This document shows, one piece after another, positions 26,117-35,155 of a DNA stretch of 64,000 nucleotides (the first letter of the stretch is position 1; the number at the start of each line of letters is the position of its first letter). Where the stretch lies: assembly GCA_965247665.1 (NCBI GenBank), contig CBDFHH010000005.1, positions 434,001 to 498,000 on the forward strand, given 5' to 3'. This stretch comes from CAUZWH01 sp965247665 (GTDB lineage Bacteria; Pseudomonadota; Alphaproteobacteria; SHVV01). The position numbers and the translations under genes are program-made. Below the pieces are notes generated by a model. It was not told the origin of the DNA and searched no databases. It saw only the letters and a program-made list of their open reading frames with translations.

Positions 26117-27172
26117 ATGTTACGACGCCTCGGAATAGTTGTTGGGCTGGCCGCCCTGGCCGCGCTGTCGATTACCTCCCCGCAGGACGCAGCGGCACAG
26201 ACCAATCCGCACTGTGACAAGCCGCCGGAGGTCAAGCAGATGTCCATGATGATGGATTGGCTGCCATACTTCAGCTGGGCACCGTTCATCGCCGCGGAGA
26301 ATGAGGGCTTCTTTGCCGACGAGGGCATCGAGGTCAACGTGATCGAGCCGCCGTCGGTAGCCGATCCGATCAAGCTGCTGGTAACCAACAAGGTCAATTT
26401 CGCGATCAGCTACGTGCCTGCGCTTTACAGCGCGCGCGACAAGGGCATCCCCGTAAAGGGCGTCGCGGCCCTGCAGCGCAACCTCAGCGCTCAGCTCTAT
26501 TGGCTGCCCGATACATCGATCCAGTCGGTCGCAGACCTCAAGGGCAAGACGATCGCGCTCACGGCCAAGCTCGACGAACGTGCCTATGTCAAGGCCCTGC
26601 TTGCCACCGCGGGTCTGACGATGAAAGACGTCATGGTCGTCAATCCCGGCTTCGCCTCTTCGCGTCTGCTGATCGACGGCAAGATCGACGCCACCCATGG
26701 CGTGGTGACCAACCCGGCGAGCGTCGCCGGCCTCGGCGGACCCAGCTCGCTCAAATCGTTCAAATACACCGACCATGGCGTGCCGAACTATCCGTGGCTG
26801 GTGATCACGTCGACCGACAGCTTCCTCGAGAAGAACCCGGCGGCGACCTGCCGCTTCCTGCGGGCGGCATCGAGGGGCGCTGACGTTGCGATCGGCCGGC
26901 GCAGCAAGACCCAGGCCCTTGCGGAGCAGATCAACAAGATGAACCCGAGCTACTCGACCAAGACGCTGGCTCATCACGCGCGCCTGATGGCGCCCGACTT
27001 CCACGACGAACAGGGCCGCTTCGGGACCCTGGTCATCGAGGATTGGGAGGGCGCCCGTGCGTGGATGATCGAGAACGGCATCGTCCGCAAAGGATCGAAG
27101 GTTGCGGCGCAGGATGTCGCCACCAACGATTACCTGCCCGGTGATTATCCCTCGGGCCTGCTGAAGAAGTAA
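26117..27172 (+). CDS. ABC transporter substrate-binding protein, NMT1/THI5-like
   Basis: 351 aa; ATG after AAGGGAGAAGG. Signal peptide in residues 1-28 (core VVGLAALAALSI, cleavage near AAA-Q). The mature protein has the NMT1/THI5 layout: MDWLPYFSWAPFIAAENEGF, FADEGIEVNVIEPPS, LKGKTIALTA, and LLIDGKIDATHGV. Homologues bind formylaminopyrimidine (ThiY), sulfonates, nitrate or aromatic acids. The DWLPYFSWAPF start resembles the THI5/ThiY side, but two permease genes and nearby oxygenases favour a catabolic substrate. Family sure, ligand unknown. Confidence 0.88.
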   Translation: MLRRLGIVVGLAALAALSITSPQDAAAQTNPHCDKPPEVKQMSMMMDWLPYFSWAPFIAAENEGFFADEGIEVNVIEPPSVADPIKLLVTNKVNFAISYVPALYSARDKGIPVKGVAALQRNLSAQLYWLPDTSIQSVADLKGKTIALTAKLDERAYVKALLATAGLTMKDVMVVNPGFASSRLLIDGKIDATHGVVTNPASVAGLGGPSSLKSFKYTDHGVPNYPWLVITSTDSFLEKNPAATCRFLRAASRGADVAIGRRSKTQALAEQINKMNPSYSTKTLAHHARLMAPDFHDEQGRFGTLVIEDWEGARAWMIENGIVRKGSKVAAQDVATNDYLPGDYPSGLLKK

Positions 27173-27206
27173 CCGCCCAACCCGATCGTACCGTTAGACC
27201 GGCCGG

Positions 27207-28007
27207 ATGGAGTCCACAAGCCCATCGCGACTCCGCCGGCTGGTCGCGTTCTGGCCGGCGTTCGTGCTGGGCGTCGGTGCGCTCCTATTCTGGGAGCTGT
27301 TCGGCGTCGTGTTCGGCCTGCCGCCGCACATCCTGCCGCCGATGCACGAGGTGTTGACCAAGGTCGTGGTCGACGCTCGCTCGCAGTTCATCCCCGCCGG
27401 ACTGATCACGCTACAGGAAATACTGCTCGGGTTCTTGTTTGGCACCGCGGGCGGCATCATCGCCGCGGCGTTGATCACCGCGTCGCGGCGGATGGACGCG
27501 GCGATCATGCCAACCATGGCGGGACTGCGCGCGGTGCCGATCCTGGTGGTGGCGCCGTTGTTCGTGATCTGGTTCGGCTTCGGGCTCGAGCCCAAGGTGC
27601 TGGTCGCGGCCTTCGTGTGTTTCTTCCCGGTGCTGATCAGCACCGGTGTCGGCCTCAAATCGACGCCGGAGGACGAATTGGCCTTGTTCCAGTCGCTGAT
27701 GGCGTCGCGTCGGCAGGTCTACCTCAAGCTCAAGGTGCCGAATGCGTTGCCGCACATCTTCGTCGGCGTGAAGAACGCGGCCGTGCTGGCGGTGATCGGT
27801 GCGATCGTGGGCGAATGGGTGGGCGGGGGCAAGGGGATCGGTGTGATCCTGATCCGGGCCAACATCGCCAACTCGTCGACCGAGCTGCTGGCCGGCGTGA
27901 TCTATATCGCATCGGCCGCGGTCGTCCTGTTCCTGATCATCGAGCTGATCGAGCGTGTGTCCTTGCGCTGGTATTACGAGTCGCGGGCCGCGGCGGAGCG
28001 CCCATGA
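27207..28007 (+). CDS. ABC transporter permease 1, NitT/TauT type
   Basis: 266 aa, about six membrane helices. The cytoplasmic coupling loop has the EAA-like pattern around FQSLMASRRQVYLKLKVPNALPHIF, seen here in pieces, and the family segment RAVPILVVAPLFVIWFGFG. Its stop overlaps the start of permease 2 (ATGA). The two permeases are similar but not identical (both have IAPL or VAPLF-IWFGFGL and EWVG segments), so they probably form a heterodimer. Confidence 0.9.
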   Translation: MESTSPSRLRRLVAFWPAFVLGVGALLFWELFGVVFGLPPHILPPMHEVLTKVVVDARSQFIPAGLITLQEILLGFLFGTAGGIIAAALITASRRMDAAIMPTMAGLRAVPILVVAPLFVIWFGFGLEPKVLVAAFVCFFPVLISTGVGLKSTPEDELALFQSLMASRRQVYLKLKVPNALPHIFVGVKNAAVLAVIGAIVGEWVGGGKGIGVILIRANIANSSTELLAGVIYIASAAVVLFLIIELIERVSLRWYYESRAAAERP

Positions 28008-28771
28008 GCTGGGCCCGGTTAGAGCGGACGGTGCTGACGGTAGCGGTGCTCGCCTTCGTCGTCGCGACATGGGAATTCGGCGTGTGGATCACTAAGGTCC
28101 CGTCCTACCTGCTACCGTCGTTGAGTGAGTCGGTCGAAGCCGCTTACCTCCAGGCCGGAGAGGTGCTGATCCCGGCGGCGCTGCTTACCCTTGAAGAGGC
28201 GCTGTGGGGCCTGTTCGTCGCGACTGTGGTCGGAGTTTCGATTGGTGTTCTGTCGGCCGAATCCAGGACCTTCGAACGCGCGGTGATGCCCTATGTGGTC
28301 GCCTCTCAAGCCGTACCGATGCTGGCGATTGCGCCGCTGCTGATTATCTGGTTCGGCTTCGGGCTGGCGCCGAAGGTGATCGCCACGGCGCTGATCTGCT
28401 TCTTTCCGATCGTCGTCAACACCTATGCCGGCATACGCTCGATCGAGCGCGACATCGGCAATCTGATGACCTCGCTGCAGGCAACTCGCCTGCAGGTGCT
28501 GATCAAGGTCAAGTTTCCCGCCGCCGTGCCGTTCATCTTTGCCGGCTTCAAGAACGCGGTAGTGTTCGCGGTGATCGGCGCGCTGGTGGCCGAATGGGTC
28601 GGCGCCACCGGCGGGCTCGGCCCGGTGATCATTACCGCGCTCGGTGTGTTCGAAACGCCGCTGGTTTTTGCGGCGATCCTCTATATCGTGGCGATGTCGA
28701 TCGCACTGTTCGTGATCACCACGCTGATCGAGCGCGGGGTCAATCTGTGGCTTTACGGCCGGCCCGATTAA
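28004..28771 (+). CDS. ABC transporter permease 2, NitT/TauT type
   Basis: 255 aa from the ATG at 28004, which overlaps the stop of permease 1. About six membrane helices; SQAVPMLAIAPLLIIWFGFG and the EAA-like loop around TRLQVLIKVKFPAAVPF are seen. Last gene of the ABC operon. A diverged duplicate of its upstream neighbour; a two-permease arrangement is less common for this family, where one gene usually makes a homodimer. Confidence 0.9.
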   Translation: MSWARLERTVLTVAVLAFVVATWEFGVWITKVPSYLLPSLSESVEAAYLQAGEVLIPAALLTLEEALWGLFVATVVGVSIGVLSAESRTFERAVMPYVVASQAVPMLAIAPLLIIWFGFGLAPKVIATALICFFPIVVNTYAGIRSIERDIGNLMTSLQATRLQVLIKVKFPAAVPFIFAGFKNAVVFAVIGALVAEWVGATGGLGPVIITALGVFETPLVFAAILYIVAMSIALFVITTLIERGVNLWLYGRPD

Positions 28772-28868
28772 CCGTCCCGCGCCAATTGCGAAGCTTAGAG
28801 ACGTCTACTTGCACAACGGTCGTGCGATCGCCGTGCGAACCATCTCCTTGGCGCCGCTGTCCCTCCGT

Positions 28869-29225
28869 CTAGTCTTTCTTGCGCACCGGCCCCTGATAGA
28901 CCGCGAGACGGGTCACCTTGCCGTCCTTGACGGTGAAGAAATCGGCGACTTGGTGGATCTCGTCGCCATGGTGGGCGTCGACTTCGAACGCCACCACGTC
29001 GCCGAATAGCATCAGCGGTCCGGGATGCGGGTCGGCCCCGCCGCGCTCTTTCAGCAGCTTGCCGTAGAACTCGACGATCTCGTCGCCGCCGGTCATATGG
29101 CCGACCGTGCTCGAGACCAACAGCATGTCGTCGGCGAAGATCGAACGCAGCAGGTCGAGATCCTGCCCGCGCACGGCCTTGAAATAGGTTTCGACCACCT
29201 CGATCGGCGTCATCGGATCGGCCAT
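28869..29225 (-). CDS. NTF2-like/SnoaL-like protein
   Basis: 118 aa, cone-shaped NTF2-like fold by pattern: PIEVVETYFKAVRGQDLDLLRSIFADDMLL, seen in pieces, then the central VVAFEVDAHHGDEIHQVADFFTVKDGKV strands. Members are small isomerases, cyclases, hydrolases or ligand binders. Alone on its strand, tail to tail with the ABC operon. No catalytic residues can be assigned with confidence, so the role is open. Confidence 0.75.
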   Translation of the reverse strand: MADPMTPIEVVETYFKAVRGQDLDLLRSIFADDMLLVSSTVGHMTGGDEIVEFYGKLLKERGGADPHPGPLMLFGDVVAFEVDAHHGDEIHQVADFFTVKDGKVTRLAVYQGPVRKKD

Positions 29226-29414
29226 GCGGCTGCTCCTCTTTTACAACTTCAGGGTTGCGTCAAGCGAAGCGGCGCGTCCTTGTCTATGACGCCCTTCCGG
29301 ACGCCTTCCCGCTGCTCGCTCGGTACGAGCATAGAAAAGCGTTCTTTGCGCCGTCAATCGGAGCGACCGCGCTGATGTATGATCGGCGCCTGCAATGTTC
29401 AGGAGACATGTCCG

Positions 29415-30392
29415 GTGGACCTCCCCCTCGACGACAGACTCACGATCGGCATCCAGACCATTCACCGCCGTTCCGAGCCCGCCGACGAGCCGTGGCTGCC
29501 GCACGAAAGAGACGGCCGCGGGTTCGTCGAGCTGGTCGATCGCTGCGGCTTCGATTCGATCTGGACCGGCGATCACGTCGCCTTCGCGATCCCGATCCTC
29601 GATCCGATCGTGCAGCTGGCCCAGGCCGCGACCTACAGCGAGCGGCTGAGGATCGGCACCTGCGTCTATCTGCTGCCGCTGCGCCATCCCGGGCCGGTTG
29701 CCAAGCAGATCGCGACACTCGATTTGCTGTCCGGCGGCCGCTTGGTTTTCGGCGTCGGCGTCGGCGGCGAATTCCGATCGGATTTTGACGTGTCGGGCAT
29801 CCCGATCGACGAGCGTGGCGCCCGCCTGACCGAATCCATCGCGGTGCTGCGAGCGCTATGGCGCGGCGACGCCGCGTCATACGCCGGCAAGCACTTCACC
29901 TTCGATGACATCACCATGCTGCCCGCTCCGCGCCAACCCGGTGGACCGCCGATCTGGTGCGGCGGCCGCCGGGACGCGGCGCTCCGGCGTGCCGGGCGTC
30001 TGGCGGACGGGTATATCTCCTACGTCGTTACGCCCGAGCGCTTCCGAAGATCGCTCGAAACCATCGCCGACGCCTACGCCGCGGCGGGTCGAGACGGCAC
30101 GTCGTTCGGTTCAGGACATCTGCTGTTTCTCCGCCTCGACAAGGACTACGAAACGGCCCTCGACGTTGCCGCGCACCACCTCTCGGTTCGCTACGCGATG
30201 GATTTTCGGGAGCCGGCAAAAAAGTACTGCGCGCTGGGCACGGCCGGGGACGTTGCCGCCGCTATTGCCCGGTTCCACAAATCCGGCTGTCGCACGATCG
30301 TGCTCGACCTGATTGGCCCCTACGAGGAGCGCGCCGAACAGATCGAAGCGATCGCTGCGGAGGTGTTGCCGCTGCTGGCGGCTTTCCGCTGA
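29415..30392 (+). CDS. LLM-class flavin-dependent oxidoreductase
   Basis: 325 aa from the GTG at 29415, which has AGGAGA eight bases before it; an in-frame ATG at 29379 has no such site. Luciferase-like TIM barrel: DRCGFDSIWTGDHVAF, RIGTCVYLLPLRHPG, ATLDLLSGGRLVFGVGVGGE, and PPIWCGGRRDAALRRAGRLADGY in pieces. Uses reduced flavin or F420. Single gene; it converges on the purine permease gene, separated by a terminator. Substrate unknown. Confidence 0.87.
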   Translation: MDLPLDDRLTIGIQTIHRRSEPADEPWLPHERDGRGFVELVDRCGFDSIWTGDHVAFAIPILDPIVQLAQAATYSERLRIGTCVYLLPLRHPGPVAKQIATLDLLSGGRLVFGVGVGGEFRSDFDVSGIPIDERGARLTESIAVLRALWRGDAASYAGKHFTFDDITMLPAPRQPGGPPIWCGGRRDAALRRAGRLADGYISYVVTPERFRRSLETIADAYAAAGRDGTSFGSGHLLFLRLDKDYETALDVAAHHLSVRYAMDFREPAKKYCALGTAGDVAAAIARFHKSGCRTIVLDLIGPYEERAEQIEAIAAEVLPLLAAFR

Positions 30393-30401
30393 TCACCCAA
30401 G

Positions 30402-30432
30402 AAAAAGGCCGGGGCGATGCGCCGCCCCGGCC
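30402..30432 (-). terminator. intrinsic terminator of the purine permease gene
   Basis: Read on the minus strand: a perfect 10-bp GC stem (30432-30423 with 30416-30407), a 6-base loop and then TTTTT (30406-30402). It lies about 30 bases after the azgA-type stop codon. The stem could also slow transcription from the plus-strand LLM gene, but the T run serves the minus strand. Confidence 0.85.
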
Positions 30433-30463
30433 TGAAGGTCGGTTACCGCCGGATATCCGGCAG

Positions 30464-31762
30464 CTAGAAATCTTTGATGAAGTACAGCACGCTGACGATC
30501 GCGAGCAGCCACACCGCCATATGGATGTCCTTGGCGCGGCCGGTGAGCGCCTTGACCACGACATAGGCGGTAAAGCCGATCGCAATCCCGTAGGCGATGC
30601 TGAAGGTAAACGGCATCACCACCGCGGCCAGGATCGCCGGACCGTACTCGCTCATATCCTCCCAATCCAGGTCCTTGAGGTTGCGCGCGAAGAATATGGC
30701 GACGAACACCAGCGCCGGGGCGGTAGCCCATTGCGGGATGGTCTTCGCGAGGGGCGCGAGGAACAGACACAGCAGGAACAACACCGCCGTGGTGATCGCG
30801 GTGAGCCCGGTGCGGCCGCCCTCTTTGATGCCGGCACCGCTTTCGATGTAGCTGGTGGTCGAGCTGGTGCCGAGCAAGGCGCCGACCGTGGTCGCGGTAC
30901 CGTCCGCGATGACGGCGCGGCCGATGCCCTCGACCTTGCCGTCGTCGCCGATCTTGCCCGCCATGTTGGCAACCGAGGTCAGCGTGCCCGCCGTGTCGAA
31001 GAAGTCGACGAACAGGAAGGTCAGGATAACCACGATCAGGCCGAGCTCGAAAACGGTTGCGAGATCGAGCGTGAAGAACGTCGGCGCCAAGCTCGGCGGT
31101 AGCCAGTCACCACCGCCCCACGTCGCGTCCCCGGTGATCAGGCCGACGATCGTGACTGCGAGAATGCCAAGCACGATTGCGCCGCGTATCTTGCGGGTGT
31201 CGAGCACCATCATGATTATGAAGCCGAGGATTGCCAGCCCTGCCGTCGACGTCGTCAGGTCGCCGACAGTCACCAGCGTGGCCGGACTGTCGACAACGAT
31301 ACCGGCGTTGCGCAGCCCGATGATGGCGAGGAAAAATCCTATGCCCGCGCCGACGCCGAGGCGGAGACTCTTCGGCATCGCCTCGATGATCCATTGTCGA
31401 GCCTTGGTGGCGCTGATGATCAGGAACAGAATGCCGGAGCAGAATACCCCGCCGAGCGCGACCTGCCAGCTGTAGCCCATGCCGAGGACGACGACGTAGG
31501 TAAAGAAGGCGTTGAGACCCATACCGGGGGCCATGGCCACGGGCCAGTTGGCCCACAGACCCATGATCGCCGTGCCGATCACCGCGGCCAGGATTGTCGC
31601 GGTGAACACGGCGCCGAAATCCATGCCGGCGTCTTTGAGGATCAAGGGATTGACGACGATGATGTAGGCCATCGTCAGGAACGTGGCGGCACCGGCGATG
31701 AGCTCCTGCCGGACGGTCGTCCCGTTCTCTTCGAGCTTGAATTGGCGATTAAGGAATTCCAA
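30464..31762 (-). CDS. purine (adenine/guanine/hypoxanthine) permease, AzgA-like NCS2 family
   Basis: 432 aa, 12-14 membrane segments. AzgA-type signatures: TMAYIIVVNPLILKDAGM, the APGMGLNAFF motif, the substrate-site region FVDFFDTAGTLTSVAN, and GTSSTTSYIESGAGIKEGGRTGL. A proton symporter for nucleobases at the inner membrane. It stands alone with its own likely promoter, about 195 bases of leader and an intrinsic terminator. The xanthine-transporting NCS2 branch is unlikely given the AzgA-type motifs. Confidence 0.92.
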   Translation of the reverse strand: MEFLNRQFKLEENGTTVRQELIAGAATFLTMAYIIVVNPLILKDAGMDFGAVFTATILAAVIGTAIMGLWANWPVAMAPGMGLNAFFTYVVVLGMGYSWQVALGGVFCSGILFLIISATKARQWIIEAMPKSLRLGVGAGIGFFLAIIGLRNAGIVVDSPATLVTVGDLTTSTAGLAILGFIIMMVLDTRKIRGAIVLGILAVTIVGLITGDATWGGGDWLPPSLAPTFFTLDLATVFELGLIVVILTFLFVDFFDTAGTLTSVANMAGKIGDDGKVEGIGRAVIADGTATTVGALLGTSSTTSYIESGAGIKEGGRTGLTAITTAVLFLLCLFLAPLAKTIPQWATAPALVFVAIFFARNLKDLDWEDMSEYGPAILAAVVMPFTFSIAYGIAIGFTAYVVVKALTGRAKDIHMAVWLLAIVSVLYFIKDF

Positions 31763-31964
31763 TGGACTTCTCCCCCTGAAATGGTTGGGTGGTCGAGTTA
31801 CGTCCGCAAGCGTCTGTCGACAACACCTCGCGTTAAGCCAATGCTGAAGGGTAACAGGAGGTTACGCCGGGCGCCGGAACGGGAACGAGACAGCGGGTGC
31901 TTGCCAACGTTTTTGCTCAGCTTTTCTCGAGCGAACCCGATCACTGCGGTGACGTCAGAAAAAT

Positions 31965-31993
31965 ATTCTAGCCAAGTATGACAGACTTGTGAA
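31965..31993 (-). promoter_or_regulatory. candidate sigma-70 promoter of the purine permease gene
   Basis: On the minus strand, TTCACA (31993-31988), a 17-base spacer and TAGAAT (31970-31965). It sits in an AT-richer patch of otherwise GC-rich DNA. The start site would be near 31958, giving a leader of about 195 bases before the ATG at 31762, long enough for regulation in the leader. Confidence 0.45.
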
Positions 31994-32057
31994 CAATATA
32001 TTGGGATTCTTGCGAAAGCTGTCACTACATTTTGGGTGTGCGCGGTACGGCGCCGTT

Positions 32058-33146
32058 TTAAGCGACCCCATCTTTCAGAAGTATCGCAACCTCGTCCCGG
32101 GTCTTGTCGGCAAGCTCGAGATTTTCGAAGGTGCGGCCGTCGCGGCGCAGATCCCGGCCCACCACCGCGGAAGCCATCGCCAGCAAACCCGAGGCGATCG
32201 GGCAGCTCACGCCGCACCATTGCGCGACTGAAACCAGCAGCGCCAGCCCGTAGAACACGTCCTCCGTCATGTAGCGGTGGGTCTGGAGGTCGATATTCTC
32301 GCGCCAATCGCCGCTGTCGGTCAGCTTGGCGTGGGCCTGACGCCCGTACATCCACTCCTCGCCATCCTCGGCGTAATGGTCGGCGAGCGGGAAGTGCGGC
32401 GCGCCATAGCCCAACGCTTCGCGTACGGCGATGCGCTCGGCATCCAGCGCCGAGGTTACGTTGCGAATGCTGGGCTGGGTCCCCTCATTGTGGATGTCCC
32501 AGCGTGCGAAATGTTCGAGCGGGCCGGCGTTCATCAGGATCAACGGTGTGTGGATGATCGGACCGGCGTTCATCAGCGCCGCGCTCAGGGCATCGCCGAT
32601 ACGCTCGACCACGGGGTAGGTCGACGCGATGATCGGCAGCGCGGCATCGCCGAGCCGGGCCGGAAACACCCCGGTCGGCAGGCGCGTTGCCCGTACCGCT
32701 ATCGCGACCTCGGCCGGGCCGTGCTTGCGGGCGAGGTAAGGCAGGGTGCCGGTCTCGGCAAAGGCGAGGTCATCGATCCCTGCGACCGCGTGCACGATCC
32801 GCGCCATCGTATAGCTGCCGAACGAGCCCGGCGGCAGGAATACCACTTGGCCCGAAGACAGATGCGGCGCCATTGCCCGGGCGATGTCATCCTGGGCGAA
32901 GGCGGGGCCGGGGATTACGATCAGCTCGGCGCCGGCGACCACTCGGCCGATATCGTCGCCGGCGAGCGCGAGTTTGACCGCCCGGCTGCCCGCGGCGTCG
33001 GTTAGCGTGATCCGACCGCCGTCGCGCACCGCCGTGAATGCGGCCTGATCGCGCCGCCAAAGCCGCACCTCGTGGCCCTGCTCGGCGAGATCGGCAGCGG
33101 CGGCATAGGCGCCGTGGCCGCCGCCGAGGATGGCGACACGGCTCAT
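32058..33146 (-). CDS. octopine/opine dehydrogenase-family NAD(P)-dependent oxidoreductase
   Basis: 362 aa from the ATG at 33146. N-terminal Rossmann domain VAILGGGHGAYAAAADLA with LWRR at the end of beta 2; C-terminal helical opine-dehydrogenase domain with NAGPIIHTPLILMNAG, HNEGTQPSIRN and EALGYGAPHFPL. Opine dehydrogenases join an amino acid and a 2-oxo acid reductively, or run in reverse as catabolic enzymes. The next gene rightward is a RidA homologue on the other strand; RidA family members clear imines, which would fit, but the link is inference. Confidence 0.85.
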   Translation of the reverse strand: MSRVAILGGGHGAYAAAADLAEQGHEVRLWRRDQAAFTAVRDGGRITLTDAAGSRAVKLALAGDDIGRVVAGAELIVIPGPAFAQDDIARAMAPHLSSGQVVFLPPGSFGSYTMARIVHAVAGIDDLAFAETGTLPYLARKHGPAEVAIAVRATRLPTGVFPARLGDAALPIIASTYPVVERIGDALSAALMNAGPIIHTPLILMNAGPLEHFARWDIHNEGTQPSIRNVTSALDAERIAVREALGYGAPHFPLADHYAEDGEEWMYGRQAHAKLTDSGDWRENIDLQTHRYMTEDVFYGLALLVSVAQWCGVSCPIASGLLAMASAVVGRDLRRDGRTFENLELADKTRDEVAILLKDGVA

Positions 33147-33371
33147 CTCGCGGCGGCGGCGTCGGGCCGCCGGCACCGCTGCGCCTCCGGCACCTGACAA
33201 CCGCCATGGTTGCTATCGGCCACCGCTTGACCCCGTGTCGACCTGCGCGATGCGCATTGTAGAGGATCGCGAATACGCATCCAGTATGCGTCCCGCGACC
33301 GAACGCCTACACTCCCGGATCCATCCGCCTTTCGGGCGGGCACATGTTCCCACCACAGAAGGGAGCCACCC

Positions 33372-33763
33372 ATGGAGAAAGAGGTCATTCGCGGCGACAA
33401 CCATATCACCCGCATCGTCGAGGAGCTCGGCGCACCGATTTCGTCGGTGATCAAGGCCGGCGATTTCGTATTCGTCTCGGGCACGCCGCCGATCGACAAG
33501 GAGGGCAACTTCGTAGCCGGCGACATTCGCGAACAAACCGCGCTCGTCCTCGAAAACCTCAAGCTGCTGCTGGAATCTGCGGGATCGTCGCTCGACAAGG
33601 TCGTCAAGTGCACACTGTTCTGCACCAATTCGGCCTATTGGAACTCGGTCAACGAGATCTACGCGACCTACTTCCCCAGCGATCCGCCGACTCGCACCTT
33701 TGTACCGTGGGCTCGTGGCCGCAGGAATTCGACATCGAGATCGAGTGCATCGCCATCGCCTAA
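33372..33763 (+). pseudogene. RidA-family imine deaminase, frameshifted near the C-terminus
   Basis: ATG at 33372 after a GAAGGGAG site. The first 111 residues are a good RidA protein (GDFVFVSGTPPID, REQTALVLENLKLLLESAG in pieces, VKCTLFCTN, YFPSDPPTRTFV). The frame then becomes meaningless and runs to 33809. In another frame from 33707 the family ending VGSWPQEFDIEIECIAIA appears and stops at TAA 33761-33763. One base is missing at 33705-33706 (CC for CCC). RidA proteins hydrolyse reactive enamine/imine intermediates. As read it would lack the active-site ending. Confidence 0.85.
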
Positions 33764-33824
33764 CCCGGGCAGGCAAATGGGTGCGCGGGATGCCGCGCGC
33801 CCACGATGAGTTCGACGAGCGCCG

Positions 33825-34901
33825 CTACGGCGCGCCGATCGCCACCGGCCTTACCGGCGATCCCGAGCCGCCCTTGGAGCGCAGCGGCAGGATCATGGTG
33901 CACGAGGTCCACACCTCGTCGCGCGCCAGAGCGCCAAGATTGGCGTTCTGGATATTGTGGATGCCCGACTGGGTGAGATTTTGGTGGTGGATGGCAAAGG
34001 GCAGCCCCTGCGGCGTGCCTTCGGCGGGCGGCGCCTTGCCCTGGAGCATGCCGTCGGCGACCGGATCGGTGAACGGATTGTCGAGCGCGACCAGCACCAC
34101 CGCCTTCTCTTCGATGTACTTGGCGGCGTCGTAGGACAGACCGGGGCCCATTGTGTAATAGCGCTTTTCGGTGTCCGGATCTTTCCACTGGTCGCCCCAG
34201 CCGGTGTAGATATAGAGGACATCGCCGGGAAGTAGGCCGCGCCAGCCGAGCCCCTGCTTGGCGATCATGTCCTCGATATCCTTGGCGGTGACGACTTGGC
34301 CCGCTTTCATCGGCTCGCCGCCGAGGTGGGTCTTGGCGTCGAGCAGCACCGCGCTGGTGACAATCGGCGGCACCTTGTCGATGCCGAGCCTCAAGAGCGG
34401 CGAGTCGGGGGTCGGTTTGACCTGCTGTTGGGTGTAGCCGCCATAGTACTTCGCGTCATCGACGGGGATCGGCCCCTCACCCTTCCACAGCTCGCCGAGC
34501 ACCGCGAAATGGCCGAGGGCGTCCATCTGCGTCCCCTGGGCGCCGGGTTCGCCGCTTACCACCTGTTCGCCGTTGAAGGCGTGCATCGAAAACGGAACGC
34601 CGGCGGTGGGGCGGAAATCGTACTTGAGCGGCACGCCGAACGGCGAGGCCGGCATGGTGTTCGAGCGTATGTGCGAAAGCTCGTAATGTTTGGCGTTGGC
34701 CTTGGTGAGATGATAGCCGCAACGCATCCAGGTTCCGGCACCGAGCGTGTTGGCCATACCGACTTCGTCGCCGGCCGGCCATGGCGGCGACGGCACCAGC
34801 GATTTCGAGCGCTCGACCGCGGCCTCGTGGTCGGTGGATTGAGCGAATGCGCCGCTTGCAAGGAGCAACACGGCCAGGGTCGCGAGGACGAATCGGGTCA
34901 T
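33825..34901 (-). CDS. secreted cyclase-family protein (kynurenine formamidase-like fold)
   Basis: 358 aa from the ATG at 34901, after GAGGGAGAGA. Signal peptide (LATLAVLLLASGAFA-Q). Cyclase domain (PF04199 type) with GEPGAQGTQMDALGHF, LLDAKTHLGGEP, LLPGDVLYIYTGWGDQW, and LVALDNPFTDP. In KynB and isatin hydrolase the motif is HxGTHxDxxxH; here both His of HxGTH are replaced (A121, Q125) while D127 and H131 remain. Periplasmic or exported hydrolase of unknown substrate, possibly with a changed metal site. Confidence 0.8.
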   Translation of the reverse strand: MTRFVLATLAVLLLASGAFAQSTDHEAAVERSKSLVPSPPWPAGDEVGMANTLGAGTWMRCGYHLTKANAKHYELSHIRSNTMPASPFGVPLKYDFRPTAGVPFSMHAFNGEQVVSGEPGAQGTQMDALGHFAVLGELWKGEGPIPVDDAKYYGGYTQQQVKPTPDSPLLRLGIDKVPPIVTSAVLLDAKTHLGGEPMKAGQVVTAKDIEDMIAKQGLGWRGLLPGDVLYIYTGWGDQWKDPDTEKRYYTMGPGLSYDAAKYIEEKAVVLVALDNPFTDPVADGMLQGKAPPAEGTPQGLPFAIHHQNLTQSGIHNIQNANLGALARDEVWTSCTMILPLRSKGGSGSPVRPVAIGAP

Positions 34902-35155
34902 ATCTCTCTCCCTCGACGAGCGATTGTTCCACCCTAGCACCTTCGCGGCGGGCGGCGCATGCGCGGCACGACCGCGCGAACCGGTGGGGTATTCTTGCCC
35001 TATCGATCTCGTACGGTTGGCGGCGTACGATCCGGCGTCGCCGCGGATCGCCTAACCGGCTATTTCCGCGGCGGCATTCGTACGATCTCCGTCACCGCCG
35101 TCGCCTTGTCGGTTTTTACCGTGCCCGGGACCTGCCCGAACAAGAGGATCAACAC

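Noticed and set aside
31763..31958. Purine riboswitch in the leader of the purine permease
   Set aside because: The conserved three-way-junction core sequences could not be recognised; only the length is suggestive.
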